From: CADEDH01 sp050330635
GTDB taxonomy: Bacteria > Actinomycetota > Acidimicrobiia > Acidimicrobiales > SZUA-35
DNA length: 64,000 nucleotides
Direction: 5' to 3'
Assembly (NCBI GenBank): GCA_050330635.1
Contig: JBHJNQ010000076.1
Location: forward strand, 1-64,000
In this document: piece after piece, positions 34,537 to 43,182 of the stretch
Position numbering within the stretch: position 1 is the first letter of the stretch
Layout of the letters: each line of letters opens with the position of its first letter
Notes under the pieces: generated by a model
The model's input: the letters and a program-made list of their open reading frames with translations, nothing else
What the model was told of the DNA's origin: nothing
Databases searched by the model: none
Made by a program: the position numbers and the translations under genes

Positions 34537-34812
34537 ATGGCGAGAAACCCGCCCGCGATTCCTGCCGATACGTCTCCGGACGTCTGGCGTATGCAGATGG
34601 CGGCGATCGCCCGCCGGAGTGTCGCCGAGCGGCTTGCCGAGTGGGAGTCGCTCAACCGGCACGTTGCGGTCATGGAGGCTGATGCGGTCCGGCGACGCGA
34701 TCCTGGCATGTCGGAGCGAGAGGTCTTCCTCACGCTGGTTCGTCGCCGCTATGGCGATCATCTGGCTGTCGAGATCTGGCCCGATGCCCGGGACCGGGTC
34801 GAGGGAGCGTAG
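34537..34812 (+). CDS. Small hypothetical protein paired with a nucleotidyltransferase
   Basis: A 91-residue, highly charged helical protein (MQMAAIARRSVAERLAEWE, then EADAVRRRDPGMSEREVFL and VRRRYGDHLAVEIWPD). I do not recognise a named domain. Small proteins of this shape, with a central R-x-R-x-P and a late R-R-R-Y-G, are often encoded just before a nucleotidyltransferase-fold gene. The two genes here overlap by 29 bp, so co-translation and complex formation are likely. ATG 34537 begins a clear coding frame. Divergently placed from the SDR gene. Confidence 0.75.
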   Translation: MARNPPAIPADTSPDVWRMQMAAIARRSVAERLAEWESLNRHVAVMEADAVRRRDPGMSEREVFLTLVRRRYGDHLAVEIWPDARDRVEGA

Positions 34813-35383
34813 CGCTCTGATCGATCTCACCGCCGCCTTCGAGCGCGTCGTCAGCGCGCTGGAGGACGCCGACCTGCCCTATGTGGTTGTCGGGTCCGTC
34901 GCTGCGGCGGCGTGGGGCGTCGCCAGGACGACGCGGGACGTAGATCTGGTTGCCGCAATTGGACCGGCGGACGTGGAAGCGGTACTCGGGTCCCTCGACG
35001 GCGACGAGCTCTACGTCAACTCGGGCGATGCACGGCGTGCTGCCATCGACGGGGGCTCGTTCAACGTCATCCACCCCGCCTCCGGCGGCAAGGTCGATGT
35101 GTTCGTGATGCCACCCGACGACCCGTTCACGCGAGCCCGGTTGGCCCGTCGGCTCAGAGCGACCGTTCTCGGAGTCGAGACCTGGGTCGATACGGCCGAA
35201 AACGTGGTCTTGGCCAAACTGAGCTGGCGCCTGCAATCGAGATCGGAGACCCAGTGGCGGGACTGTGTCGAGATCGCTGCTATTGAGGAACTCGACCGTG
35301 GCTACATGGCTGAATGGGCTCCATCGCTAGGGGTGAGCGAGGATCTGGCAGAGCTCTTCACGCTCATCGACGACATCGTCTGA
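34784..35383 (+). CDS. Nucleotidyltransferase-fold protein (AbiEii/MNT-like)
   Basis: About 199 residues. The core has VVVGSVAAAAWGVARTTRDVDLV (in pieces): the G-S/G helix turn followed by TRDVDLV with the D-x-D metal motif of the pol-beta superfamily. FNVIHPASGGKVDVFV supplies the third acidic residue (KVDVF). The C-terminal helix has LAKLSWRLQSRSETQWRD. Members of this group act in toxin-antitoxin or abortive infection pairs (AMPylating or nucleotidylating a target), or are uncharacterised. ATG 34784 lies inside the preceding small gene. This small bicistron may be a toxin-antitoxin-like module, but which member would be toxic is unclear. Confidence 0.8.
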   Translation: MPGTGSRERSALIDLTAAFERVVSALEDADLPYVVVGSVAAAAWGVARTTRDVDLVAAIGPADVEAVLGSLDGDELYVNSGDARRAAIDGGSFNVIHPASGGKVDVFVMPPDDPFTRARLARRLRATVLGVETWVDTAENVVLAKLSWRLQSRSETQWRDCVEIAAIEELDRGYMAEWAPSLGVSEDLAELFTLIDDIV

Positions 35384-35443
35384 CCGGCTGGTGCGTAGCC
35401 AACAGCCAGAGGGAACTACCAGCGAACCCCCGACACGGTCGGG

Positions 35444-36223
35444 TCAGGTGAAGGTGACCTCGACCGAGCCGAGGCCGGCGAAGTCGGCGATGATCGTATC
35501 GCCCCGGCCGGCTTCGAAGACGTCGGTGACGACGCCCGTGGTGACCAGATCCCCGGCCCGGAGCTGGCGGCCGAAGCGGGGGAGCTCGTCGGCCAGCCAG
35601 GCCAGGACGTTGAGAGGGTGACCGAGCACGTTGGCCCCGGTCCCGCTGGTGATGACCTCGCCGTTGGATCGGACCGTGACCTCGGCCGCCCCGAGGTCGA
35701 GGTCGTGCCACTCGATCACCGGTTGCCCCTCGACCCACCAGCCGTGGATGGCGTTGTCGGCCGCCACCCGGAGCGCACCGACCGACCAGTCGGTGAAGCG
35801 GTGATCGACGATCTCGATGGCGGGGATGACCGCCTCGACAAAATCGGCGATCGATTCAGGGGTGTGGCCATCCTGGCGCCCCGGTACGTCGCGACCGACC
35901 CGGATGCCGAACTCCGCCTCGATCACCCGGTGGGTGAACCGATCGGCCGGTAGCTCGACGCCGGACGGTGAGGTGGTGGGCGACAACAGCCGACCGAAGA
36001 CCGGTCGGTCGATGCCGAGCGCCTGCTGGGCGATCGCGCCGGTGCAGGCGCACTTGTAGCCGATGGCCCGTGCCCTCTCGGGGAGCAGCCCGTCGACGAC
36101 CAGGGACTGGATGGCGTAGGCGTCGTCGAGGTCGCCGGGTCGGAGGTGGGCCGGCAGGTCGGATTCGATCCGACCGGTGCGACGCATGTCCAGCAGTACG
36201 GCGGCAGCCTCGGCGTAGTCCAT
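35444..36223 (-). CDS. 2-keto-4-pentenoate hydratase / fumarylacetoacetate hydrolase-like enzyme (MhpD/DmpE type)
   Basis: A 259-residue enzyme of the meta-cleavage family that hydrates 2-hydroxypenta-2,4-dienoate-type substrates. Signs are GYKCACTGAIAQQALGID at the N-terminal substrate loop, the metal-binding EAEFGIRVG, VIPAIEIVDHRFTDW and the C-terminal GDLVTTGVVTDVFEAGRGDTI (cited in pieces). ATG 36223 is chosen because upstream residues are not family-like. Next to it lie a broken dienelactone hydrolase, a MaoC protein and a RidA protein, suggesting an aromatic or dicarboxylate breakdown cluster whose substrate is unknown. Confidence 0.9.
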   Translation of the reverse strand: MDYAEAAAVLLDMRRTGRIESDLPAHLRPGDLDDAYAIQSLVVDGLLPERARAIGYKCACTGAIAQQALGIDRPVFGRLLSPTTSPSGVELPADRFTHRVIEAEFGIRVGRDVPGRQDGHTPESIADFVEAVIPAIEIVDHRFTDWSVGALRVAADNAIHGWWVEGQPVIEWHDLDLGAAEVTVRSNGEVITSGTGANVLGHPLNVLAWLADELPRFGRQLRAGDLVTTGVVTDVFEAGRGDTIIADFAGLGSVEVTFT

Positions 36224-36285
36224 GGCGGCCGATACTAGTTGCGGCACGGCCGTCTGACCGTCAGCGGATCCGGAGGAGGCACCCG

Positions 36286-36801
36286 ATGTTCAGCAGCGCC
36301 CGCACCCTCACCACCGACGACGGTGAGCTCGGCGTCCATGTCGCCCACCCGACGGTGACGGCCCGTTCCCCGCCGTGCTGTTCTTCCACCACGGGCCCGG
36401 CTTCGACGCCGACTCCCGGCAGGCGGTGGAGCGGGTGGCGGCGGCCGGCTACCTGGTCGTCCGCCACCGATCGGTACCACCGGGCCGGACCGTGGACGGT
36501 GTTCGACGTGGAGGCGATCGTGACCGGAGGGCCGGACTCGCCCGCGACGGGGGAGCTGATGGGCCTGCTGCTGGGCACCACCGAGGACATGGTGGCGAGC
36601 GACGTCGACGACGGGCTGGCCCCGGTCGACCACAACCAACCCCTGCTCGACGCCGTGGCGGCGTTGGGTGAGCCGAGCGGCTACGGGGTGTACGACGGGG
36701 CCGATCACGGGTTCGCCGTGCCCGGCTTCACCTACCACGAGCCGGCGGCCGACAAGGCCTACGACCGCGCTCTCGAGCTGCTCGGTCGCCAACTGTGTTG
36801 A
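36286..36801 (+). pseudogene. Dienelactone hydrolase-family pseudogene
   Basis: It begins well: GGAGGAGG, then ATG 36286 and MFSSARTLTTDDGELGVHVA. A missing G near 36355 moves the frame to AVLFFHHGPGFDADSRQAVERV, and another shift near 36470 restores DRYHRAGPWTVFDVEAIV. After GTTEDMVASDVDDGLAPVD the central part carrying the nucleophile (G-x-C/S-x-G) is missing. The sequence resumes near the C-terminus with YDGADHGFAVPGFTYHE, which has the catalytic Asp/His end. With two frameshifts and an internal deletion, it cannot be functional. Confidence 0.82.
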
Positions 36802-36817
36802 AGGCACCGCCCCAGCG

Positions 36818-37855
36818 TCAACCGATGGTCGCCGATGTCGTCGACGATGTGGTCGCCGGCGCCGACGTGGGGTCGGCGGCCGGCAGGTGGATGACGGACC
36901 GGGCGGGGCCCACCACCAGGTGGTCGTCGACCCGGATCTCCTGGTCGACGGTCACCGAGCCGTCGGCGCCCACGGCCGCCACGGTCGCACCACACACCAC
37001 GGTCGATCCCGACAGCACGGGGGCTCGATTGCGGAAGCGGAGGCGAGTGAGCCGGGCGCCGGGCGGGGCCCACGCCGTCACCTGATGGGCGAGGAGCGCG
37101 CCCAGCAGTTGCCCGTCGACGACGGGCCGATCGAACCCGGCGGCCCTGGCCCAGTCGGGGTCGTGGTGGAGGCGGTGCCAGTCCCACGTCGCCGCCCCGT
37201 AGGCCATCAGCTCCACCGGGCCGAGGGGACGGACCAGGTCGGGCAGGCGATCACCGACCGATGGGGGCGTGGCGTGGAGGGTCGTCGGGCCGTTTGCGGG
37301 AACGGTCGGTGGTAAGTCCGGGTCGGGACCCACGGTCGACGGGGGTGGCCGTTCGGTCGCCCGGTGGATCAGGGTCTCGGTGTCGGTGGCGAGCACCGTC
37401 CCGTCGGGGCGGGTGTAGGTAGCGGTGGTGGTGACGATGGCCATGGGACGGCCGGCGGCATCCGACCGTTCGACGATGTCGTCGAGGCGCCACACCGTCT
37501 CGATCACGTCGTCGGGCCGGATCGGGTGGTGGAAGGTGTAGTCGTTGCCGCCCCGGACCATCGTCGTCGGCCCGGGGAACGGGAGGTCCCAGGTGTGGCC
37601 CAAGTAGCCGCTGGCGTCGGGACGACGGCGCCCCGTCAGCTGGGTCGTGTCGCACACCAGCGTCGGAAACGCCTCGTGGCACCAGCGGTCGGGGTCGGCC
37701 CCGACGGCCAGGGCGTAGTGACGGATCGAGGGGGCGCCCAGTGGTTCCGGTGCCCGGTACGTGACCTCGGTGCCGACGAGAGCCACGACCTCGTCGGTCA
37801 CCAGCGGCGGGTCCGGTAGCCGCTCGCCCCGCCCGTCGTCACCCATGCCAGTCAC
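36818..37855 (-). CDS. Two-domain MaoC-like (FAS1-like) dehydratase
   Basis: About 345 residues with two hotdog domains. The N-terminal one has the FAS1-like pattern (IRHYALAVGADPDRW, then GGNDYTFHHPIRPDDVIET). The C-terminal one has the hydratase motif in TWDWHRLHHDPDWAR and the strand RFRNRAPVLSGSTV. This layout occurs in mesaconyl-C4-CoA hydratases and related acyl-CoA hydratases, but the precise substrate is open. The start GTG 37855 overlaps the RidA-gene stop (GTGA); an ATG at 37846 is the other option. It is co-transcribed with the RidA gene. Confidence 0.87.
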   Translation of the reverse strand: MTGMGDDGRGERLPDPPLVTDEVVALVGTEVTYRAPEPLGAPSIRHYALAVGADPDRWCHEAFPTLVCDTTQLTGRRRPDASGYLGHTWDLPFPGPTTMVRGGNDYTFHHPIRPDDVIETVWRLDDIVERSDAAGRPMAIVTTTATYTRPDGTVLATDTETLIHRATERPPPSTVGPDPDLPPTVPANGPTTLHATPPSVGDRLPDLVRPLGPVELMAYGAATWDWHRLHHDPDWARAAGFDRPVVDGQLLGALLAHQVTAWAPPGARLTRLRFRNRAPVLSGSTVVCGATVAAVGADGSVTVDQEIRVDDHLVVGPARSVIHLPAADPTSAPATTSSTTSATIG

Positions 37856-38955
37856 GGGAGGGCGGCCACGGCCTCGACCTCGAGGTGCCAGCTCCGGCCG
37901 AGCAGCCCGGCTACCACCACCCCGGTCGACACGGGGAACGGTCGGCCCAGCACCTGCCGGCGGACTTCGGCCACCTCCCGGTAGCGGCCGGCGCCGGCCG
38001 GGGTCACGTACTCCACGGTCTTCACCAGGTGGTCGATCGAGGTGCCGGCCAGCTCGCAGACCCGGGCGATCTCGCCGTAGATGAACTCGGCCTGGGCCCG
38101 GATGTCGTCGGGGGCGACCGTCTCACCCGACGCTGGATCCCAGGCCGTTGTGCCGGAGATGAACACGAGCCCGCCGGCGGTGACGGCGGGACTGAAGGTC
38201 AGGGCGGCGTAGGCGTCGGTGGCGTAGGGGACCACGGCCTTCGGCTCGGCCGCCGCCCACACGTCGATGGCCACGAGCACCTCGGGGTGGGGGAGCCGCG
38301 ACACGAGGACCCCGGTGGAGGCGGGGAAGGTCGGGCCGAGCAGCTCCCGGCGAGCCGCCGCCGTGTCGCGGTAGCGGCTCCGGGTGGCCGGCGTGGTCTG
38401 CTGCACGACCCGCGCGACGTGGCTCAGGTCGAGCCCGTGGGCGGCGAGCCGGCGGCCCGCCTCCTCCAGCACCCAGGCGCACTGGGCCACGAAGTCGTCG
38501 GGGGCGACGACCCGGCCGGCGTCGTCGATCGGAAGGAGCTGAGGTAGCCGTACGTGCCCCGGTGGCCCGCCCGCCACGACCTCCACCTCGAGGTCGGCGT
38601 CGGGCCGGACGAGCGACTCGACCACCATCACCGACGGCTCCCGGTCGGTGGGCCGGGCTGCGGTCCGGGCCGCGGCGTCGGCCAGGCCGCCGGCCGTCAC
38701 GTATTCGACGAGCTCGGTGACGTCGGCCGGGATGCGGCCGGCGGCGGCGAGCACGGCGCCGGTCTTGGCCCAGCACACCGCCGCCTGCTCCCCGACGACT
38801 CCCCCGCTCGTGACCCCGCCGGTGTCGGGGTCGTGGCGAGACGCCGTCTGGCCCGACACCCAGGTGGCGCCCCCGGCCTCGACCCCCAGTGAGAAGGTGT
38901 AGCGGCTCGGGTCGAGCCATTCGAACCGGTCCGGTCGGATCTCCTGCACCGTCAC
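37852..38955 (-). CDS. Triple RidA-domain protein (YjgF/YER057c/UK114 superfamily)
   Basis: A 367-residue protein that appears to hold three consecutive RidA-type units: residues about 1-125 (WVSGQTASRHDPDTGG ... VESLVRPDADLEVEVVA), 125-240 (DDFVAQCAWVLEEAGRRL ... TPATRSRYRD ... FPASTGVLVSRLPHPEVLVAIDV) and 245-367 (LVFISGTTAWDP ... YVTPAGAGRYREVAEV ... HLEVEAVAALP). Single RidA proteins form trimers and hydrolyse imines or act as 2-aminomuconate deaminases, so one chain may fold as a built-in trimer. GTG 38955 has GGGAGG upstream. It overlaps the MaoC gene by GTGA. Confidence 0.88.
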   Translation of the reverse strand: MTVQEIRPDRFEWLDPSRYTFSLGVEAGGATWVSGQTASRHDPDTGGVTSGGVVGEQAAVCWAKTGAVLAAAGRIPADVTELVEYVTAGGLADAAARTAARPTDREPSVMVVESLVRPDADLEVEVVAGGPPGHVRLPQLLPIDDAGRVVAPDDFVAQCAWVLEEAGRRLAAHGLDLSHVARVVQQTTPATRSRYRDTAAARRELLGPTFPASTGVLVSRLPHPEVLVAIDVWAAAEPKAVVPYATDAYAALTFSPAVTAGGLVFISGTTAWDPASGETVAPDDIRAQAEFIYGEIARVCELAGTSIDHLVKTVEYVTPAGAGRYREVAEVRRQVLGRPFPVSTGVVVAGLLGRSWHLEVEAVAALP

Positions 38956-39156
38956 CCCCACACCTCCCGATCGGCCCGACACGGCTCCGGGGCCGTCACG
39001 GTGTCCATCTTCAGCGTCCTCGTTCACCGGTGTCCGTTCCCAGCGCCCGTCCCCGGGCGCCGCATCCTTGGTGCGCGACCCTATGTCATCGGCGACGGCG
39101 GCGTCGTGCCCCGCCATTCCGCTCCTGCTGCCACTCGGATTGGGGGGAGGTGTCCA

Positions 39157-39489
39157 CTACCGGGGGTCGAGGCCGGCGAGTCGCTCGACCTCCTGCACCA
39201 CGCCGGCGACCGACCGCTGCTCGGACCGGGCCGTCGTCTCGGTGCCGTCGACGAGGCTGACCCGCCAGCTGCCGGTGGGATGGTTGTCGGGGTACCAGCC
39301 GACGTCGATGATGCGCCCCTCGGGGTGCTCGACGACGAGTTGGTCCTCGGTCAACCAGCCCCAACGTCCGTCGTCGGCGGCATCGTCCACCACCGAAAGG
39401 GACCTGTCGCTCAGGGCGACCACGATCCGATCGAGAAGGGCGAACGCCGGGCCGTACCCCGGCCAGCGCATCGCCTCGTTGTATGCCAT
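39157..39489 (-). CDS. Small hypothetical protein
   Basis: 110 residues from ATG 39489: MAYNEAMRWPGYGPAFALLD, VVALSDRSLSVVDD, ADDGRWGWLTEDQLVVEHPEG and DVGWYPDNHPTGSWRVSLVDG. It is rich in Trp and Asp with no signal peptide or membrane segment. The codon use is typical of the genome and the composition looks coding, but I recognise no domain. It ends 3' to the RidA operon on the same strand and follows the methyltransferase gene. Confidence 0.6.
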   Translation of the reverse strand: MAYNEAMRWPGYGPAFALLDRIVVALSDRSLSVVDDAADDGRWGWLTEDQLVVEHPEGRIIDVGWYPDNHPTGSWRVSLVDGTETTARSEQRSVAGVVQEVERLAGLDPR

Positions 39490-39605
39490 CGGCTGGGCGG
39501 CCACCGTGCCGGTCGGCGAAGCCACGGCCAGGGTCCGCGTCGGACGGTATGCCCGGTCGGCCGCTGACTCAAGCCCACAACGCAGCAAACCTGCGTCTAT
39601 TCCGC

Positions 39606-40439
39606 TCAACCTTTTCGGGGGGCGGTGGCTACGAAGACGTGGAAGCGGTCGTCCGCCTGGGGGGCGCCGCCGTGGTAGCCGCCCAGCACATCGACGTTGA
39701 TGAAGCCGACTTCGGTGAGCAGCGACGCGATCTCCGCCGACGAGTAGACGTTGTACCGCAGGCCGCGCGTTTCGCGTGCCGTCAGGTCATCACCGCGCCA
39801 CTGCCAGATCTGCATCTCCCGCTGCATCGCGCGATCCTCGGCGTCGATCGCGGTGACCCGATGCCGCAGGGCGTAGTGGAAGCCGTCCGGTGCGAGGCGT
39901 CGATCCTCGGACGCCGGAGGGGACTCGTCGACCGCTTTCGGTTTCCATCCGCGCAGCCGCTCGACATCGAACTCTCCGACCTCGTAGTCGAGAGCGAGCA
40001 CGCCGCCCGGTCGCAAATGCGCCAGCGATCGACGCAGGCCTTCGCGGTCCTGGGCTCGGGTGCCACCAAGGCCGAACGAGCCGCAGCTCACGATGGTGCC
40101 GTAGCGGCGGGGAAGATCGAGCTGATGGGCGGCCTGCACGTACAGCGCCGGTTCGCGGCCGACCGCCTCGCACGCGTCTCGGCACGCCGTGATCATGTCG
40201 GGCGCCGCATCGACCCCGTCGACATCGAGCCCGCTTCCGACCCATGGCACCAGCAGCCGACCGGTCCCACAACCGAGATCGAGGGCCGGCTGACCCGACT
40301 CGACATAGGGACGAAAGAACCCGATCTCCGGGCCATCGAGGTTGAAGTTGGCCCACCAGCGAGCCATCAACCCGTGATGCCAGGTCTCCACCGGCCCATC
40401 AAAACTGCGATCCGCTGCTTCCACCATCACCGGCACCAT
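39606..40439 (-). CDS. Class I SAM-dependent methyltransferase
   Basis: About 277 residues. Motif I is ALDLGCGTGRLLVPW, the acidic residue ending strand 2 is in VDGVDAAPDMI, and motif post-I includes YVQAAHQLDLPRRYGTIVSCGSFG, then LRPGGVLALDYEVGE. The N-terminal WHHGLMARWWANFN and C-terminal VGFINVDVLGGYHG support a small-molecule methyltransferase. The start is ATG 40439 or 40427 (MVEAADRS); no ribosome site separates them. The substrate is unknown. Nothing nearby suggests a pathway. Confidence 0.88.
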   Translation of the reverse strand: MVPVMVEAADRSFDGPVETWHHGLMARWWANFNLDGPEIGFFRPYVESGQPALDLGCGTGRLLVPWVGSGLDVDGVDAAPDMITACRDACEAVGREPALYVQAAHQLDLPRRYGTIVSCGSFGLGGTRAQDREGLRRSLAHLRPGGVLALDYEVGEFDVERLRGWKPKAVDESPPASEDRRLAPDGFHYALRHRVTAIDAEDRAMQREMQIWQWRGDDLTARETRGLRYNVYSSAEIASLLTEVGFINVDVLGGYHGGAPQADDRFHVFVATAPRKG

Positions 40440-40638
40440 AAACCGCCAGGTGCCTGGCACCGGCCGATTCTCACCTGATGGTTAGCTCGGCTGTTGGTTT
40501 GCTGGGAGCCGTCGGTTTGGTGGGTTCACCGGTCGGTCGGGTCGGTTTGGTCGGCACGACGATGATGACCTGATCCGGCGGGGTGGGCTGGGTGCTCCCT
40601 GGACGACGTAGAAGCCGGCGTGGTGGGACCCACCCACG

Positions 40639-41526
40639 TCAGGGGGCGGGGATCACCTGGGGGCCCGACCAGTCGGTGGCGCCGCGACCGTCGTCGTAGA
40701 TCACGGCCTCCTGGTCGGTGGGGACGTAGAAGTACGAGCCGGGACGGAACCCGTGGCCCAGGTCGCCGATCAGTCGCCGCTGGCGCGGGGTGCAGCGACC
40801 GCTCACCTCGGGCGTGGTCTCGTGGTCGTAGGACCGGATGAACATCTGGCAGTAGTTGTAGAGCAGGGTCTTGCGGGCCCGTCCGGAGTGGTTGGGGGAT
40901 GGCCCGTGCCACAGCGAGTGGGAGAACAGGTAGCAGTCGCCGGCCCGCCCCGGAAGCTGGACGGCCCCGGGGGAGTGCGGGGTGAGGCGCTCCTCCCGCC
41001 GCCACGGGAAGGGGCGGACGTGACTGCCGGGGAAGACGGTGAAGGCGCCGGCGTCGGGGCCCTCGACGTCGCTCAACAGGTACATCGCCTTCATGGCCAG
41101 GGGCCGGCTGGTCTCGGTCACCCGAATCTCCCGGAGGCCCTCGCCCCCATCGGTGTGGGTGTACCCGGGAAAGGCGTCGGTCGAGGGGCGGACGATGGCC
41201 TGGGTCATGCTCAACATCAGGTGGGGGCCCATGATGTCGACGATCAGATCGAAGACCCCGGGGCGGTCGATGAGGTCGATGAACGCCTGGCCGTAGTCGA
41301 GGAGGTCGCGGCGGTCCATGAACCCCTCGGGGTCGGTGTCGCGGGCGTGTTTGATCCACTCGTAGTGGCCCAACGGCTGCCGGGCCGGCTCCCAGCCCGG
41401 CTCGAGTCGGATCCGGTCGAGGTCCTCGCTGAACGTCGCCACCTCGTCGGGGCCCAGAGCTCCCTCGAGGTGGAGGTAGCCGTCGGTGGCCCAACGCTCG
41501 CGCTGTTCGTCGGTAAGTCGGTGCAT
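40639..41526 (-). CDS. Phytanoyl-CoA dioxygenase-family (PhyH) Fe(II)/2-oxoglutarate oxygenase
   Basis: A 295-residue double-stranded beta-helix oxygenase. The iron triad is HTDGG (His and Asp) in the middle and the distal His in SLWHGPSPNHSG, with a downstream Arg (GRARKTLLYNY) for 2-oxoglutarate. The N-terminus MHRLTDEQRERWATDGYLHLEG is typical of PhyH. The phytanate and related hydroxylases oxidise many small molecules, so the substrate is open. ATG 41526 has AGGAGG in front. It is divergent from the broken GntR gene with about 240 bp between. Confidence 0.94.
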   Translation of the reverse strand: MHRLTDEQRERWATDGYLHLEGALGPDEVATFSEDLDRIRLEPGWEPARQPLGHYEWIKHARDTDPEGFMDRRDLLDYGQAFIDLIDRPGVFDLIVDIMGPHLMLSMTQAIVRPSTDAFPGYTHTDGGEGLREIRVTETSRPLAMKAMYLLSDVEGPDAGAFTVFPGSHVRPFPWRREERLTPHSPGAVQLPGRAGDCYLFSHSLWHGPSPNHSGRARKTLLYNYCQMFIRSYDHETTPEVSGRCTPRQRRLIGDLGHGFRPGSYFYVPTDQEAVIYDDGRGATDWSGPQVIPAP

Positions 41527-41764
41527 CGCGGTCCTCCTGATGGTCGCAGCCTAAGGACGGCACCGACGGCGTCTCCAATCGACGGCGCTCGACCAGCGTC
41601 GGCACGCCCCAGGACGGGCCCGGGTGCCGCGCCGGAGAATGGCAACCGACGTGATGCTGAACGACAACTGAACCACACCTTGCATCGGGGCGAAAGCGAC
41701 CGGGCCCGCAGCGTTGACACGGCCGCAAATCGCCCGACATCGGCCGTCCCTACGGTGCCCAGCA

Positions 41765-42155
41765 GTGAATGCAACCCGGGATACCACCGCCGGCCGCAGG
41801 GGCGATCGACCACCGCTCGCCGTCCAGGCCTACGCCGATCTGAAGCATCGGCTGCTGGTCGGCGACTTCCCGCTCGGTGTCCGGTTGGGCGAGACGGCGC
41901 TGGCCGACCAGCTCGACATGTCCCGCACGCCGGTTCGGGAGGCCCTGTCCCGCCTCCACGCCGAGGGTCTCGTGGTCCGCCACCCCGACGGCGGGTTCTC
42001 GCCCGCCGCTCCCGACCTGCACACCATCAGCGAGCTCTACGAGGTGCGGCGCGGCCTCGAGTTCACGGCGCTGCGCCGGGGTCGACACGACGAGGGCCAG
42101 CTGGGGGTCGCTCCTCGACGACTGGGAGGCCATGGAGCTGCCGACCGGCGACGAC
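41765..42155 (+). pseudogene. GntR/FadR-family regulator, truncated
   Basis: GTG 41765 begins a GntR winged helix: AYADLKHRLLVGDFPLGVRL, GETALADQLDMSRTPVREAL, SRLHAEGLVVRHPDGGF, then the first FCD helix ISELYEVRRGLEFTALRRGR. A frameshift near 42105 leads to LLDDWEAMELPTGDDD, still FCD-like, and at about 42155 the sequence switches to a different gene. Most of the ligand-binding FCD domain is lost. An intact version would have been divergent from the PhyH gene and might have regulated it. Confidence 0.78.
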
Positions 42156-42402
42156 GACTGCGGACCTCGTCCACGACCCGACGGGGGCGGCCGTCGAGGT
42201 CGACGTGTGGCGCATCCCACCGGCGGGGCTCGGTCGCTTCCTGACCATGATCCCGCCGCCCCTCGCCCTCGGCACCGTGACCCTGGCCGACGGGAGCACC
42301 GAGACCGGCTTCGTGGCCGAACCGCGCGCCCTCGACGGGGCCACCGACATCACCCATCTCGGCGGCTGGCGCAACCACGTCGCCGCCCGCTCTGCTGTCT
42401 AG
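42156..42402 (+). pseudogene. C-terminal tail of allophanate hydrolase
   Basis: The frame ending at 42402 reads LVHDPTGAAVEVDVWRIPP, AGLGRFLTMIPPPLALGTV, TLADGSTETGFVAEPRALDG and DITHLGGWRNHVAA, the small C-terminal domain of AtzF-type allophanate hydrolases (gamma-glutamylcyclotransferase-like fold). The amidase part, about 400 residues, is absent and replaced by GntR sequence. This marks a deletion or misjoin at about 42155. Confidence 0.68.
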
Positions 42403-42413
42403 CATCACCGGTC

Positions 42414-43097
42414 ATGGAGATCGTTCTGGTCCGCCATGGTGAGCCGGAATGGGTGCGGGACGGGTTCAGCGTCGACGACCCGTCCCTGACCGAACGGGGC
42501 CAGCGGCAGGCCGAAGCGATGGCCGACCGCCTGGCCGGTGAGGCGTTCGACGAGGTCTACTGCTCGCCCCTGATACGGGCCCGCCAGACGGCGGCCCCGC
42601 TGTTGGCCGCCCTGAGCCGATCCGAGGCGGTGCAGCCCTGGTTGGAGGAGATCCGCAACCCCCTGTGGCAGGGCTCCCCGTCCGAGAAGGCGGAGGAGGC
42701 GTTCAAGGAGGAACGGTCCCGGCCGGCCAGCGAACGGTGGCGGGGCCTGGAGGACATCGGCGGCGAGAACGTCGGCTCGTTCGTGGCCCGGATCCGGGAA
42801 GGGTGCGGCCTGTTCCTGGCCGAGCGGGGCATCGAGCCGGTCCACAGCGAGTTCGCCCTGTGGTCGGCCCCTGACCCCGACCGCCGCATCGCACTGGTGG
42901 CCCACGCCGGCACCAATGCCGCAGTGATCTGCCATCTCCTGGGCCTGACTCCGGTGCCGTGGGAGTGGGACCGTTTCGTGCTCAACCACGCTTCCATCAC
43001 CCGCCTGACCACCCTGGCCATGGGCGACGGCCACGCCTTCGCCCTCACCCGCCTGTCCGACGTCGAGCACCTGGCGGCCGACGACCGCACCGTGTAG
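42414..43097 (+). CDS. Histidine phosphatase superfamily (phosphoglycerate mutase-like) protein
   Basis: A 227-residue protein with the RHG motif at the start (IVLVRHGEPEW), the second Arg in YCSPLIRARQTA, the acidic catalytic residue region and a late VAHAGTNAAVICHLLG, where the second catalytic His sits. DPSLTERGQRQAEAMADRL is typical. Such enzymes remove phosphate from small molecules or proteins. The substrate is not evident. The gene is intact, although genes on both sides are broken. Confidence 0.94.
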   Translation: MEIVLVRHGEPEWVRDGFSVDDPSLTERGQRQAEAMADRLAGEAFDEVYCSPLIRARQTAAPLLAALSRSEAVQPWLEEIRNPLWQGSPSEKAEEAFKEERSRPASERWRGLEDIGGENVGSFVARIREGCGLFLAERGIEPVHSEFALWSAPDPDRRIALVAHAGTNAAVICHLLGLTPVPWEWDRFVLNHASITRLTTLAMGDGHAFALTRLSDVEHLAADDRTV

Positions 43098-43182
43098 GCC
43101 GGGGTCCGGGTCGTCGTTCTCCGGCGGGCCGGCGGAACCGCCACACCTCCGACCCGCTCGGGTGAGGCGTCGCCGCTCCCGG

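Noticed and set aside
40753..42402. 549-residue plus-strand frame spanning the PhyH gene to 42402
   Set aside because: Most of it is antisense to PhyH. Only its last 80 residues (allophanate hydrolase tail) are real sequence and are listed separately.
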